DNA of 64,000 nt from Hymenobacter taeanensis (lineage in GTDB: Bacteria; Bacteroidota; Bacteroidia; Cytophagales; Hymenobacteraceae): assembly GCF_013137895.1 (NCBI RefSeq), contig NZ_CP053538.1, positions 3,875,001 to 3,939,000 of the forward strand, in the 5' to 3' direction. The stretch's first letter is position 1; each line of letters opens with the position of its first letter. A model generated the notes under the pieces. It was not told where the DNA came from. It was given only the letters and a program-made list of their open reading frames with translations, and searched no databases. This document shows positions 8,953 to 16,973 of the stretch, in pieces. Both the position numbers and the translations under genes were made by a program.

Positions 8953-9588
8953 TTAGCGTTGTGCGTCCATTGACTGCCCCATCACGAGCTTGCCCGAAGG
9001 ATCAAGAGTATATTCAACCGTGCGGCTGGTGGCGGCTGGGGTAGTACCAGCGGCGGCGGCGGTAGCGCTGGTTACCGGGAACGTGCGCACCAGCTTGTTG
9101 CCCATGATCTGGTAGGTGTCTTGGCCGGCATAACCGGTACCTGCACTGCCAGTAGGCGTACTAGGCGAAGTAATTGGCGTATAGCCCCGCTCGCCAAACT
9201 CGTAGGCATACAGGCCGCCATTGGCCTTCTTGTTGTCAGTGAAGATGTACAGCTCAGGCTTGCCGTTGCCGTTCAGGTCGCCGGAAACCACGTTGGTTAC
9301 TGCACCCATGATGTCGGTGCGGAGTGGGTCAATAGTTTGAGCCGTACCCCGATACGAGCGGATGCTGGCTACGCGCTGCTCTTGCGTGCCGAACGTCTTA
9401 ACAGTGAAGCGGTAGTTTCCCTGGGTAATCTCACGATCAAAGCTTACATCAGAAGCCTCTACGGTTGGAGTGGTAGAAGCCGAGTCGTCGGAACTTTCGC
9501 TGGCAACCGGCCGAGTGGAGTCGCAGGCCGTTAGCGCCGCGCACATGCCAGAAGCAAGTAGGAGTAGGGTGAAGGAAGACGTACGCAT
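8953..9588 (-). CDS. PliI-like lipoprotein, paralogue 1
   Basis: This 211-residue lipoprotein has a signal peptide ending in the lipobox LTAC (Cys 22). The mature part begins with a Ser/Thr-rich linker, then a beta-rich domain: DREITQGNYRFTVKTFG, DLNGNGKPELYIFTD, and GYAGQDTYQIMGNKLVRTFPV with a closing VEYTLDPSG. The same order occurs in the neighbouring gene at 9841, and the GYxGxD...RxFP pattern recalls the PliI family of periplasmic inhibitors of invertebrate-type lysozyme. The Pro/Gly-rich loop seen in the neighbour is replaced here by Ala/Thr, so inhibitor activity is less certain. The two genes are same-strand neighbours separated by 252 bp and look like an old tandem duplication. Confidence 0.65.
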   Translation of the reverse strand: MRTSSFTLLLLASGMCAALTACDSTRPVASESSDDSASTTPTVEASDVSFDREITQGNYRFTVKTFGTQEQRVASIRSYRGTAQTIDPLRTDIMGAVTNVVSGDLNGNGKPELYIFTDNKKANGGLYAYEFGERGYTPITSPSTPTGSAGTGYAGQDTYQIMGNKLVRTFPVTSATAAAAGTTPAATSRTVEYTLDPSGKLVMGQSMDAQR

Positions 9589-9840
9589 AGTGGTGAATGG
9601 GTTAGGAAAGACGAATACACAGCTAGCTTACTGCTAAGCAGGATATTAGTCCGGAGAGACTAAGCAAGTAAACGAAAGTGAAACAAATCAGTTGTATTTT
9701 TCCTGCTGCATAGTGCAAAGCAAAGCTATCTATATAAACCAATATTAATATAAGGAATATCAATAAATTATTCTAGGCCAATATGTTTTGTTGAGCTTAG
9801 TGCCTGCGGAGCGGTAGCCGCGGTCAAGAAAGGGCCAGAG

Positions 9841-10479
9841 TTACTTGGCGCTGGTTTGCTCTACCCGAACCTGGCGCCAGCCCTGGCTGGGGTTCACTAA
9901 GGTATACCGCACCGTCCGTTGCCCGCCAGAGGGGCAACAGTTAGCATCGGCGGGAGCATAGATAGGGAAGGAGCGCACTACTTCCTGGCTAAGTACCTGC
10001 AATGAATCGTGGCCCTGGTACCCTTGGCTGGCTGCCCCAGCCAGATCTGGCAAACCAGGTAACCGCCGTAGTGCCTGGCCATCAACCCAGTACCCATACA
10101 GTTGGCCGTACGAGCCACTACCAGCGCTCTGCACAAACACCAGCAGATTCGGTTGTCCCCCAGGAGTAAGCAGCAGGGCAGTCTGTTGCACTTCGCCATC
10201 AAGGGTATCTTGCCTGGAGGCGAGCGGCCGGCCATTCTGGCGCACGGCTACGGTTAACATTCGCATGCTTCCATCGCCCGTGGTTTTTACGTTGTATTGG
10301 GTTGTGCCCTGGGTTAAGTCGCGGTGGTAGCTGGTAATGGTGTCTAGGCCATTAGCTTCAGAGCGCATAGTGGCGGGAGAGGCAGCGGTAGAAACCGTTT
10401 CGCGGGTGGTATCGCAGCTGGAAAGCGAAAGGCCGGTGACCGTTGCTAACAGGCCTAGAAAGGGTAACGAATGCTTCAT
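9841..10479 (-). CDS. PliI-like lipoprotein, paralogue 2
   Basis: The 212-residue product has a lipoprotein signal ending in LSSC (Cys 23). The domain repeats the pattern of the gene at 8953: HRDLTQGTTQYNVKTTG, then GYQGHDSLQVLSQEVVRSFP, and ends with DANCCPSGGQRTVRYTLV, very like the conserved GD.N..PxGGxRxxxYxL end of PliI lysozyme inhibitors as I know that family. I infer an envelope-anchored protein, possibly protecting peptidoglycan against host or predator lysozyme. Its 160-bp upstream region shares short blocks with that of paralogue 1. The family call is from pattern memory and needs a profile search. Confidence 0.65.
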   Translation of the reverse strand: MKHSLPFLGLLATVTGLSLSSCDTTRETVSTAASPATMRSEANGLDTITSYHRDLTQGTTQYNVKTTGDGSMRMLTVAVRQNGRPLASRQDTLDGEVQQTALLLTPGGQPNLLVFVQSAGSGSYGQLYGYWVDGQALRRLPGLPDLAGAASQGYQGHDSLQVLSQEVVRSFPIYAPADANCCPSGGQRTVRYTLVNPSQGWRQVRVEQTSAK

Positions 10480-10631
10480 GCAGAAAAATGTAAGGAGAGC
10501 TGCCTATACGTAGGCTACTGTTTAGCTGTTAGCCCATCTATACCATTGCGAGTCCGGAATGTCCGGAGTCTATTGCGCATGTTGTGAGACACTAAGCAAA
10601 TAAACGCAATGTGCGCTTTGGCTAAACAAGG

Positions 10632-10678
10632 TTAGCAAACAGAAAGGCCGGTGTTAAACCGGCCTTTCTGTTTGCTAA
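10632..10678 (-). terminator. Long terminator hairpin overlapping the DUF427 stop codon
   Basis: A perfect 21-bp stem (10632-10652 with 10658-10678) and a 5-nt loop. The stop codon of the DUF427 gene (10675-10677) lies inside the stem, so translation to the end would compete with folding. It lies upstream of the next minus-strand gene and insulates it. Confidence 0.85.
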
Positions 10679-10956
10679 TTTTCTACTTTCACGCCTTTCC
10701 AGAAGGCTACACGCCCCTCAATTTGACTGGCAGCTTCCTTGGGTTCTGGGTAGTACCAGGCAGCATCTTTGTTAAGCTCCCCGTTCACGCGTAGGGAGTA
10801 GTAGCTGGCGCGGCCCTTCCAGGGGCAGGTGGTGTGCGCAATGCTGTCCTCAAAAAACTCCCGCTTTATAGAGTCGGCGGGGAAGTAGTGGTTGTTCTCG
10901 ACTACTATAGTGTCGTCGCTTTCTGCCACTACGGTATTATTCCAGATAGCTTTCAT
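10675..10956 (-). CDS. DUF427 domain protein
   Basis: A 93-residue protein matching the whole of the small DUF427 domain: MKAIWNNTVVAESDDTIVVENNHYFP, HTTCPWKGRASYYSL, and AAWYYPEPKEAA...GRVAFWKGVKVE. The conserved CPWKG and AWYYPEP motifs are both present. The domain folds as a small beta barrel and its biochemical role is not established; single-domain copies are common in soil bacteria. It has its own terminator and sits between the lipoproteins and the divergent vWA gene. Confidence 0.85.
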   Translation of the reverse strand: MKAIWNNTVVAESDDTIVVENNHYFPADSIKREFFEDSIAHTTCPWKGRASYYSLRVNGELNKDAAWYYPEPKEAASQIEGRVAFWKGVKVEN

Positions 10957-11108
10957 GAGATGTGGTGAGGGATTAGGTGAAATGGGTATCTTGAGAAATG
11001 GGCTCCTAGGCCAGTAGCACTATCCGGCAAATGCCTCTGGCACGGGCCGGTGCACAAAACGAACATTGCTGCCGGTGTAGTTGTTCTGATAACTCACTCC
11101 CCCTTTAT

Positions 11109-12215
11109 ATGGCAGCAGGCTTTCGTTTCCGGGACTTCGTGCCCAAGGAGTCAACCGAGAAAGGTTTCGACTCCCTTTTCAAGATATTCATGCAGCTCAT
11201 TACCATCACCAGCGGTGACGTAGGTGAGGCCCTTTCCTGGCTTAACGAGCTCGATAAACAATACGGCCTCACCGACGATGGCTACGGCATGGGCGACTTC
11301 ATTGAAGACCTTAAAAAGAAGGGCTACATCGATGAAGACCCGCAGGAGCAGGGCGCCTTCAATATCACGGCCAAAAGCGAGCAGACGATTCGTAAATCTG
11401 CGCTTGAGGAAATATTCGGCAAACTGAAGAAATCTGGGCAGGGCAACCACCGCACGCCACACACCGGCCAAGGCGATGAGCAGAGCACCGACATGCGGGA
11501 ATTCCGCTTCGGCGACTCGCTTGATCAGATTTCCATGACCGAGTCAATCCGGAATGCCCAGCTTAACCACGGCCTCGGCACCGGCGACTTCATGCTGACC
11601 GAGGGTGACCTGGAAGTGCGTGAGAACGAGCATAAGTCGCAGACCAGCACGGTGCTGATGATTGACATCTCGCACTCCATGATTCTGTATGGCGAAGACC
11701 GGATTACGCCCGCCAAGAAGGTGGCCATGGCCTTGGCGGAGCTGGTGAAGCAAAAGTACCCCAAAGACTTCCTCGATGTTATCGTGTTTGGTAACGATGC
11801 CTGGCAGATTGAGGTGAAGGAACTGCCTTACCTGCAGGTGGGCCCCTACCATACCAACACCGTCGCTGGCCTGGAGCTGGCCCTGGATCTGCTGCGCAAG
11901 CGTAAAACGCCTAACAAGCAGATCTTTATGATTACTGATGGCAAGCCCACCTGTTTGAAGGAGGGCAATGGCTATTACAAAAACGCCTTTGGTCTCGACC
12001 GGAAAGTGGTCAACAAAACCCTGAATCTGGCGGCGGCAGCCCGGCGCCTGAAAGTGCCCATTACCACCTTCATGATTGCCTCTGACCCTTACCTGCAGCA
12101 ATTTGTGCAGGAGTTTACGGAGGTAAACCAAGGCAAGGCGTACTACAGCTCCCTCAAAGGACTAGGCCACCTGATCTTTGAAGACTACAAGCGTAACCGC
12201 CGGAAGTCGGTATAA
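11109..12215 (+). CDS. von Willebrand factor A domain protein paired with a MoxR-type ATPase
   Basis: The frame opens at 11031, but the ATG at 11109 (MAAGFRFRDFVPKE) is the likely start, giving 368 residues. The N-terminal half is acidic and helical. The vWA domain follows with a MIDAS metal site: VLMIDISHSM (DxSxS), a threonine in the TNTVAGLELAL segment, and IFMITDGKPTC (the second aspartate). Proteins of this kind work with a AAA+ ATPase as insertion or remodelling chaperones, like the magnesium chelatase D/I pair. The partner ATPase is encoded next on the same strand after 214 bp. No signal peptide, so it is cytoplasmic. Confidence 0.85.
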   Translation: MAAGFRFRDFVPKESTEKGFDSLFKIFMQLITITSGDVGEALSWLNELDKQYGLTDDGYGMGDFIEDLKKKGYIDEDPQEQGAFNITAKSEQTIRKSALEEIFGKLKKSGQGNHRTPHTGQGDEQSTDMREFRFGDSLDQISMTESIRNAQLNHGLGTGDFMLTEGDLEVRENEHKSQTSTVLMIDISHSMILYGEDRITPAKKVAMALAELVKQKYPKDFLDVIVFGNDAWQIEVKELPYLQVGPYHTNTVAGLELALDLLRKRKTPNKQIFMITDGKPTCLKEGNGYYKNAFGLDRKVVNKTLNLAAAARRLKVPITTFMIASDPYLQQFVQEFTEVNQGKAYYSSLKGLGHLIFEDYKRNRRKSV

Positions 12216-12429
12216 GTATTTCCGTCAGCTTACCTAATAAGCACGGGCCAGCTTTGCCGTAAGAAGCTAATCTGGCCTACTGCGGCGGCGCGGCTACCCT
12301 ATTACGTGGCCTACGGGCTTAATCTACACCCAATTAATGCGGTGGCAGCGCAACGGCCAGCATACCAGAACCTGCGCTGCCCTTTAGCAGTTAACTGAAC
12401 CGGGGCCTTACTCCCCTCTAAACCTCCCG

Positions 12430-13959
12430 ATGAAACAAGAATCCATTCGTACGCTGGGCCAACTGCGGGCCAGCGGGTACCAGCCGCGGTCTGTGAAACA
12501 AGAGCTGCGTGATAATCTCATTGCCAAGCTGCGGAATAAAGAAGATGTATTTCCGGGTATTTTCGGTTACGAGGAAACCGTAATTCCGGAGCTGCAGCGT
12601 GCTATTTTGGCTGGCCATCACATCAACCTACTAGGTCTGCGCGGCCAGGCCAAAACCCGCATTGCCCGCCTGCTTATTGGCCTGCTCGATGAGTACGTGC
12701 CCGTGGTAGAAGGCTCGGAACTGAATGATGATCCGTTGCAGCCTCTGTCGGTGTATGCCAAAAACCTGATTGCCGAGCACGGCGACGATACGCCCGTTAC
12801 CTGGTTGCACCGCGACGACCGCTACACCGAGAAACTGGCCACTCCTGACGTATCGGTAGCTGACCTCATTGGTGATGCCGACCCCATTAAAGCGGCTACC
12901 CTGAAGCTGCCGTATTCTGATGAACGAGTAATTCACTTCGGCCTGATTCCGCGGGCCCACCGGGGCATTTTCGTTATCAACGAGCTGCCCGACTTGCAGG
13001 CCCGCATTCAGGTGTCGCTGTTTAATATTCTGCAGGAAGGCGACATCCAGATTCGGGGTTTTAAAGTGCGCCTGCCGCTGGATCTGCAGTTTGTGTTCAC
13101 GGCTAACCCCGAGGATTATACCAACCGTGGTTCCATTGTAACCCCGCTTAAGGACCGTATCGACGCCCAGATCATCACGCACTACCCCAAATCAATTGAA
13201 ATTGGCAAGCGCATTACCAAGCAGGAAGCCCGCATTAAAGAGGAGCAGAAAGGCTTGGTGACCACCAATGAGATTGTGCACGACTTGGTAGAGCAGGTGG
13301 CTATTGAGGCGCGCGGCTCAGAGTTTGTAGATGCCAAGAGTGGTGTATCGGCTCGTCTGACTATCTCAGCCTATGAGCAGGTGGTAGCCGGTGCTGAGCG
13401 CCGCGCTCTCATCAATGGCGAAACAAAAACCTATGTGCGCGTTGCTGATTTTGTGTCGGCAGTACCCGCCATCACGGGTAAAGTGGAGCTGGTGTATGAA
13501 GGCGAACAGGAAGGGGCCGGTATTGTGGCAGAGAAACTGATGGGCAAAGCCCTGCGCACGCTCTTCCTAAACTACTTCCCCGACCCCGACAAAGCCAAAA
13601 AGCTAAAAGGTCGCCCCAGCCCTTATAAAACCGTGCAGGAATGGTTTGGCAATGGCCACACCGTCGACATACTGCACGATGCCTCCGACAAAGAGTACCA
13701 CGCCGCCCTCGACCAGGTACCCGGCCTCCGCGACATTGTGAAGGAACTGCACCCTAATGAGGATGCGGAAACCACTTACTTCCTGATGGAATTCCTGCTG
13801 CACGGCCTCTCCGAATACAGCCTGATTTCGCGCAACCGCCTCACGGCCGGTGCTCAGTTCAAGGATCTGTTGTCGTCGATGTTTACCATGCCCAGCTTCG
13901 GTGAAGATGACGACGATGAGGACGAAGACGAAAAGCCCCAGCGCGGCCGTCGCCGATAA
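12430..13959 (+). CDS. AAA+ ATPase, magnesium-chelatase subunit I/MoxR-like
   Basis: The 509-residue protein has a AAA+ core at about residues 40-330. The Walker A region reads LLGLRGQAKTR (a GxxGxxKT variant), Walker B reads GIFVINELPDL with Asn in place of the usual Asp, and sensor 1 follows in FVFTANPEDYTNRG with the arginine-finger segment PLKDRIDAQI. It resembles the ChlI/BchI-type remodelling ATPases. The C-terminal 170 residues are helical and end in a very acidic then basic tail (EDDDDEDEDEKPQRGRRR). Pairing with the upstream vWA protein suggests a MoxR-vWA chaperone that matures or inserts a cofactor into an unknown client. No tetrapyrrole gene is nearby, so true chelatase function is unlikely. 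Confidence 0.85.
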   Translation: MKQESIRTLGQLRASGYQPRSVKQELRDNLIAKLRNKEDVFPGIFGYEETVIPELQRAILAGHHINLLGLRGQAKTRIARLLIGLLDEYVPVVEGSELNDDPLQPLSVYAKNLIAEHGDDTPVTWLHRDDRYTEKLATPDVSVADLIGDADPIKAATLKLPYSDERVIHFGLIPRAHRGIFVINELPDLQARIQVSLFNILQEGDIQIRGFKVRLPLDLQFVFTANPEDYTNRGSIVTPLKDRIDAQIITHYPKSIEIGKRITKQEARIKEEQKGLVTTNEIVHDLVEQVAIEARGSEFVDAKSGVSARLTISAYEQVVAGAERRALINGETKTYVRVADFVSAVPAITGKVELVYEGEQEGAGIVAEKLMGKALRTLFLNYFPDPDKAKKLKGRPSPYKTVQEWFGNGHTVDILHDASDKEYHAALDQVPGLRDIVKELHPNEDAETTYFLMEFLLHGLSEYSLISRNRLTAGAQFKDLLSSMFTMPSFGEDDDDEDEDEKPQRGRRR

Positions 13960-14018
13960 GGACGTATTAGGCTCTATCGACCGCTGGAAGCAGAATCCTG
14001 CTGCGTGTTAATGCAAAA

Positions 14019-14052
14019 AAATCCCCGCGTACCGATTGGTACGCGGGGATTT
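14019..14052 (+). terminator. Terminator between the AAA+ gene and the small lipoprotein gene
   Basis: A 15-bp perfect stem (14019-14033 with 14038-14052) preceded by an A run and ending in TTT, suited to both converging genes. Confidence 0.85.
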
Positions 14053-14079
14053 CTATGTGAGAGGTGTTGTAGGTGGGTT

Positions 14080-14346
14080 TTACAGTTTGCGGGCTTTGAG
14101 TTCTTGCTGGGCGCTTTTGAGTTGATACTCTAAAGATTTCAGTTTCGCTTTCTCTGTGTTGACAACCCGCTGTTGGTCGCTGATTTGGTTGCGAAGGTCA
14201 CTCACGCGTTGAGCCTGAGCGGCTACAACCGGGTTGCTTGAATCCAGATCTGATTTGAAAATAGTGCAGCTACTGCTGAGTAAAAGAGTAGCTCCTAACC
14301 CAAACGATAGAAAACGAAGGCTGGTGGTATTGTTCACGATGTTCAT
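14080..14346 (-). CDS. Small coiled-coil lipoprotein
   Basis: An 88-residue protein with a signal peptide ending in the lipobox SSSC (Cys 27). The rest, about residues 45-86, is a single amphipathic helix with heptad spacing (VSDLRNQISDQQRVVNTEK...LKSLEYQLKSAQQEL) that should form a coiled coil. Short helical lipoproteins of this type (like Lpp in plan, not in sequence) bridge or space the outer membrane. No family recognised. It is a stand-alone gene before the cyclophilin. Confidence 0.65.
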   Translation of the reverse strand: MNIVNNTTSLRFLSFGLGATLLLSSSCTIFKSDLDSSNPVVAAQAQRVSDLRNQISDQQRVVNTEKAKLKSLEYQLKSAQQELKARKL

Positions 14347-14446
14347 ACAGCAGAAGTAATAGTGGGTAGTGTATCAGAGTTTACGGGGTAAGTACTGATG
14401 GGTTATGAGTACTTGCCAGACAGGAGCAGTTACCCGGTAAACAAAA

Positions 14447-14474
14447 GCCCCTGCTCGCCGAAGCAAACAGGGGC
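14447..14474 (-). terminator. Terminator after the cyclophilin gene
   Basis: A 7-bp G/C stem (GCCCCTG 14447-14453 with CAGGGGC 14468-14474), with an A run on the plus strand at 14443-14446 that becomes a U run on the minus strand. Confidence 0.55.
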
Positions 14475-14497
14475 ACGCAAAATCAGCCACGAGAAGG

Positions 14498-14959
14498 TTA
14501 CACCTGCTCGTTCACCACAATTTTTTCGATGGTGTCGTTGGCTTTGATTTGGTCAATGATGTCTAGGCCTTCTACTACTTTACCGAACACAGTGTGGTTG
14601 CGGTCGAGGTGGGCGGTGTTCTGGCGGTCGTGCACGATGAAGAACTGGCTGCCGCCCGTGTTCCGGCCAGCGTGCGCCATGCTCAGCGCGCCGCGCTCGT
14701 GGTACTGATGGTCACCGGTCAGCTCGCAGTCGATTTTGTAGCCGGGGCCACCGGTGCCGGGCTTGCCCTTAGCGCCTTCACGTGTGTTGGGGCAGCCACC
14801 CTGAATCACGAAGTTGGGGATAACGCGGTGAAACTTCAGGCCATCGTAGAAGCCTTTCTTAGCCAGATCGGTGAAGTTCTTCACGGTGTTCGGAGCGTCC
14901 TGCTCATAGAACTCCACTTTCATTACACCTTTATTGGTGTGGATTTCGGCAGTTTTCAT
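14498..14959 (-). CDS. Cyclophilin-type peptidyl-prolyl cis-trans isomerase
   Basis: From the ATG at 14959 ([20 protein letters not shown]) this is a 153-residue single-domain cyclophilin. The catalytic and binding residues are visible: [13 protein letters not shown] (active-site Arg, Phe and Gln), [19 protein letters not shown], and [18 protein letters not shown] (here Leu replaces the Trp bound by cyclosporin). It speeds proline isomerisation in folding proteins. There is no signal peptide, so it is cytoplasmic. The frame is open to 14995, but the inner ATG matches the family start. Confidence 0.93.
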   Translation of the reverse strand: MKTAEIHTNKGVMKVEFYEQDAPNTVKNFTDLAKKGFYDGLKFHRVIPNFVIQGGCPNTREGAKGKPGTGGPGYKIDCELTGDHQYHERGALSMAHAGRNTGGSQFFIVHDRQNTAHLDRNHTVFGKVVEGLDIIDQIKANDTIEKIVVNEQV

Positions 14960-15022
14960 GTAGGGTAAAATGTTGGGTGATGAGGGTATACGCACGGATG
15001 GCTAGTGCCGGTGCAAGGGCCG

Positions 15023-15030
15023 CAAATGTA
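15023..15030 (-). promoter_or_regulatory. -7 promoter box TACATTTG for the cyclophilin gene
   Basis: A perfect TAnnTTTG on the minus strand, about 63 nt before the ATG at 14959. Confidence 0.55.
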
Positions 15031-15151
15031 GCCAATTTAGGCGCCCTGAAACATCCGAGGTAGGAGCGAGTTTCGTAAGCATATTCTGGAGCCTTGCCTC
15101 TGAAAATTCTATTCTTTCTCACCTTTCCCCAACCTCCTGTTCTCCCTTCTT

Positions 15152-15787
15152 ATGAAGAAGACTCTGCGTATCACCACGCTAGCCTTACTGTCGGCTGGTA
15201 CGGTATCCTTCGGCCTTAGCAGCTGCAGCGACAACAACTCGGCCGAAACTACCAGCACCGCTACCGAAACTACCACCGAAACCACCGTCGACTCAACGGC
15301 CATGCTCACTGACTCGGCGCGGATGGGTAAGAAGGAGGGAGTACTGGTAGATGGCGTGGCCATGACGCCCGACCGCACCATTGTACAGAATGCTGTACAG
15401 GCAAAAAGCGTGACTACGCTGGTGAAAGCCGTGCAGGCCGCTGGCCTTGATGGTACTCTAAGCGGTACCGGACCTTTCACGGTATTTGCACCCACCAACG
15501 CCGCCTTTGATAAACTACCTAAAGGCGCGCTGGCTGGCTTACTGAAGCCTGAGAGCAAAGAGAAGCTGAAAGGCGTGCTCACCTACCACGTAATTGCCGG
15601 TCGTTTGCTGGCTCAGGACCTGAAAGATGGCCAGGAGCTGACTACCGTAAACGGCGAGAAAATCAAGGTGTCGGTGAAAGACGGCAAGGTGATGATCAAC
15701 AATGCCAACGTAGAGATTCCGGATGTGATTTCCAGCAACGGCGTCACGCACGTAATCGACAATGTTCTGCTGCCGGAAGGCAAATAG
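15152..15787 (+). CDS. Fasciclin (FAS1) domain lipoprotein
   Basis: A 211-residue protein with a signal peptide ending in LSSC (Cys 25), a Thr/Glu-rich linker to about residue 60, and one FAS1 domain. The two FAS1 homology boxes are clear: GPFTVFAPTNAAFDKLP and the closing ISSNGVTHVIDNVLLP, with the central YH motif in LTYHVIAGRLL. FAS1 domains mediate adhesion; bacterial single-domain forms are common in Bacteroidota envelopes. It is a single-gene unit closed by a strong terminator. Confidence 0.92.
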   Translation: MKKTLRITTLALLSAGTVSFGLSSCSDNNSAETTSTATETTTETTVDSTAMLTDSARMGKKEGVLVDGVAMTPDRTIVQNAVQAKSVTTLVKAVQAAGLDGTLSGTGPFTVFAPTNAAFDKLPKGALAGLLKPESKEKLKGVLTYHVIAGRLLAQDLKDGQELTTVNGEKIKVSVKDGKVMINNANVEIPDVISSNGVTHVIDNVLLPEGK

Positions 15788-15811
15788 CCCCCCAAGATTT
15801 CCTGATTGGTT

Positions 15812-15845
15812 AAAAAGGCCCGGCTGCTTCAGCCGGGCTTTTTTT
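15812..15845 (+). terminator. Terminator after the fasciclin gene
   Basis: A G/C-rich stem with one G-U pair (15812-15825 with 15830-15844), CTTC tetraloop and a following T run. Confidence 0.88.
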
Positions 15846-15956
15846 GTTTGCTAGACTAAGCTACTGGACGCTGGCCGAAGCCTGCCTGATGCCTACACTA
15901 GTGTGGCAGGGCATTCAGTTGACGCAGGAAGCGGCGGCCTCTGGTCTTCTACTGGC

Positions 15957-16841
15957 CTAGAGGCCAGCGTTTTCTGCGGCACGTTCGGCAAAGCCGGCCC
16001 AATCTACCTGTTCGTTCTTGGCAACGGTGGTAGAAAGGTTATCATGAATGATATTGGCAAAGGGCATGGGGGCAGTTTGCGCGCGCGATTCATCAAGCAC
16101 CAAACGCATGTCTTTCCGAATGATGGCCGGCGGAGCACCTACCGGCTGGTAATGCCGCTCTGCTACCAGCTTGCCGTAGCTTTTATAGATGGGGGTATTA
16201 AAGATGGTGCTCGTGAAAAACTCGTACACCTGCTGCCGGTCTAGGCCACTCTTTTGAGCCAGCGTGAAGGCTTCAGCCATGGCTTCAATGGCGGCACCCA
16301 GCATAAAGTTACCGCATAGCTTTACCACGCTGGCCGCACCGGGGTCGTCACCAAAATCGTGTACCCCCTGGCCTAGTGCTTCCAGCAGCGGCCGGGTCTT
16401 CTCGCGGGCCGCTGCATCGGCACCGGCTGAGGCCAGCCAGAGCTTACCGGCGGCTGCAACATCGGGCTTGCCAAACACGGGGGTAGCCAGCAGGTGGCTA
16501 CCGTGGGCGGTGTGTGCGTCGGCCAGGCGGCGGTTGGTATCGGGGGCTACAGTGCTGCAGGAGGCGTGAATGGCGCCGGGCTTCATGGCGGGTAAGATGC
16601 CATTGGGTCCCGTGCAAATTTCCTGAAGCGCGGCATCATCAGTCACCATCGTAAACACGAAATCAGCATCCTGTACGGCTTCGGCTGGCGTAGTGGCCAC
16701 GGTGGCGCCTTGTGCCTGTAGCTCGTCGGCTTTGCTGGCAGTGCGGTTGTAAACGGTTAGCTGGTAACCGGCCTTAAGTAAGTTGGTGGCCATAGCCAAT
16801 CCCATGCTTCCCAGGCCTAAAAAGGCAACGGTATAAGACAT
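15957..16841 (-). CDS. NAD(P)-dependent beta-hydroxyacid dehydrogenase (HIBADH/6PGDH-like)
   Basis: From the ATG at 16841 (the frame is open upstream) the product has 294 residues. It starts with the Rossmann motif VAFLGLGSMGLAMATNLLKAG, followed by VYNRTASKA, the cofactor-selecting region, and GAIHASCSTVAPDTNRRLAD, the substrate-binding signature. The C-terminal domain has KLCGNFMLGAAIEAMAEAF, which contains the catalytic lysine region of 3-hydroxyisobutyrate dehydrogenases, GlxR and GLYR1-type enzymes. The exact hydroxyacid or semialdehyde is unknown. The stop codon lies in a copy of the CTAGGCC repeat. Confidence 0.88.
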   Translation of the reverse strand: MSYTVAFLGLGSMGLAMATNLLKAGYQLTVYNRTASKADELQAQGATVATTPAEAVQDADFVFTMVTDDAALQEICTGPNGILPAMKPGAIHASCSTVAPDTNRRLADAHTAHGSHLLATPVFGKPDVAAAGKLWLASAGADAAAREKTRPLLEALGQGVHDFGDDPGAASVVKLCGNFMLGAAIEAMAEAFTLAQKSGLDRQQVYEFFTSTIFNTPIYKSYGKLVAERHYQPVGAPPAIIRKDMRLVLDESRAQTAPMPFANIIHDNLSTTVAKNEQVDWAGFAERAAENAGL

Positions 16842-16973
16842 TGTTAGTGCTTTCGTGATTAATAGAAAAGTGAACAGCCTCCCCTGGTCCAAGACAGGAT
16901 GTACACTCTTGCAGACCCAGGCCCCTGAACAGAGTGTAACCAACCAGTCAGCCGGCATTGTGTTTACCAACCA

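Noticed and set aside
8953..9588. FG-GAP repeat protein, suggested by DLNGNGKPELYIF
   Set aside because: Only one such segment exists, and the overall order matches the neighbouring PliI-like paralogue.
12631..13182. 183-codon minus-strand frame
   Set aside because: Antisense shadow of the AAA+ ATPase gene.
12430..13959. Chlorophyll-pathway magnesium chelatase subunit
   Set aside because: Only the I-type ATPase and a vWA partner are present, no H subunit or tetrapyrrole genes, and the Walker B is altered; a generic MoxR-type pair fits better.
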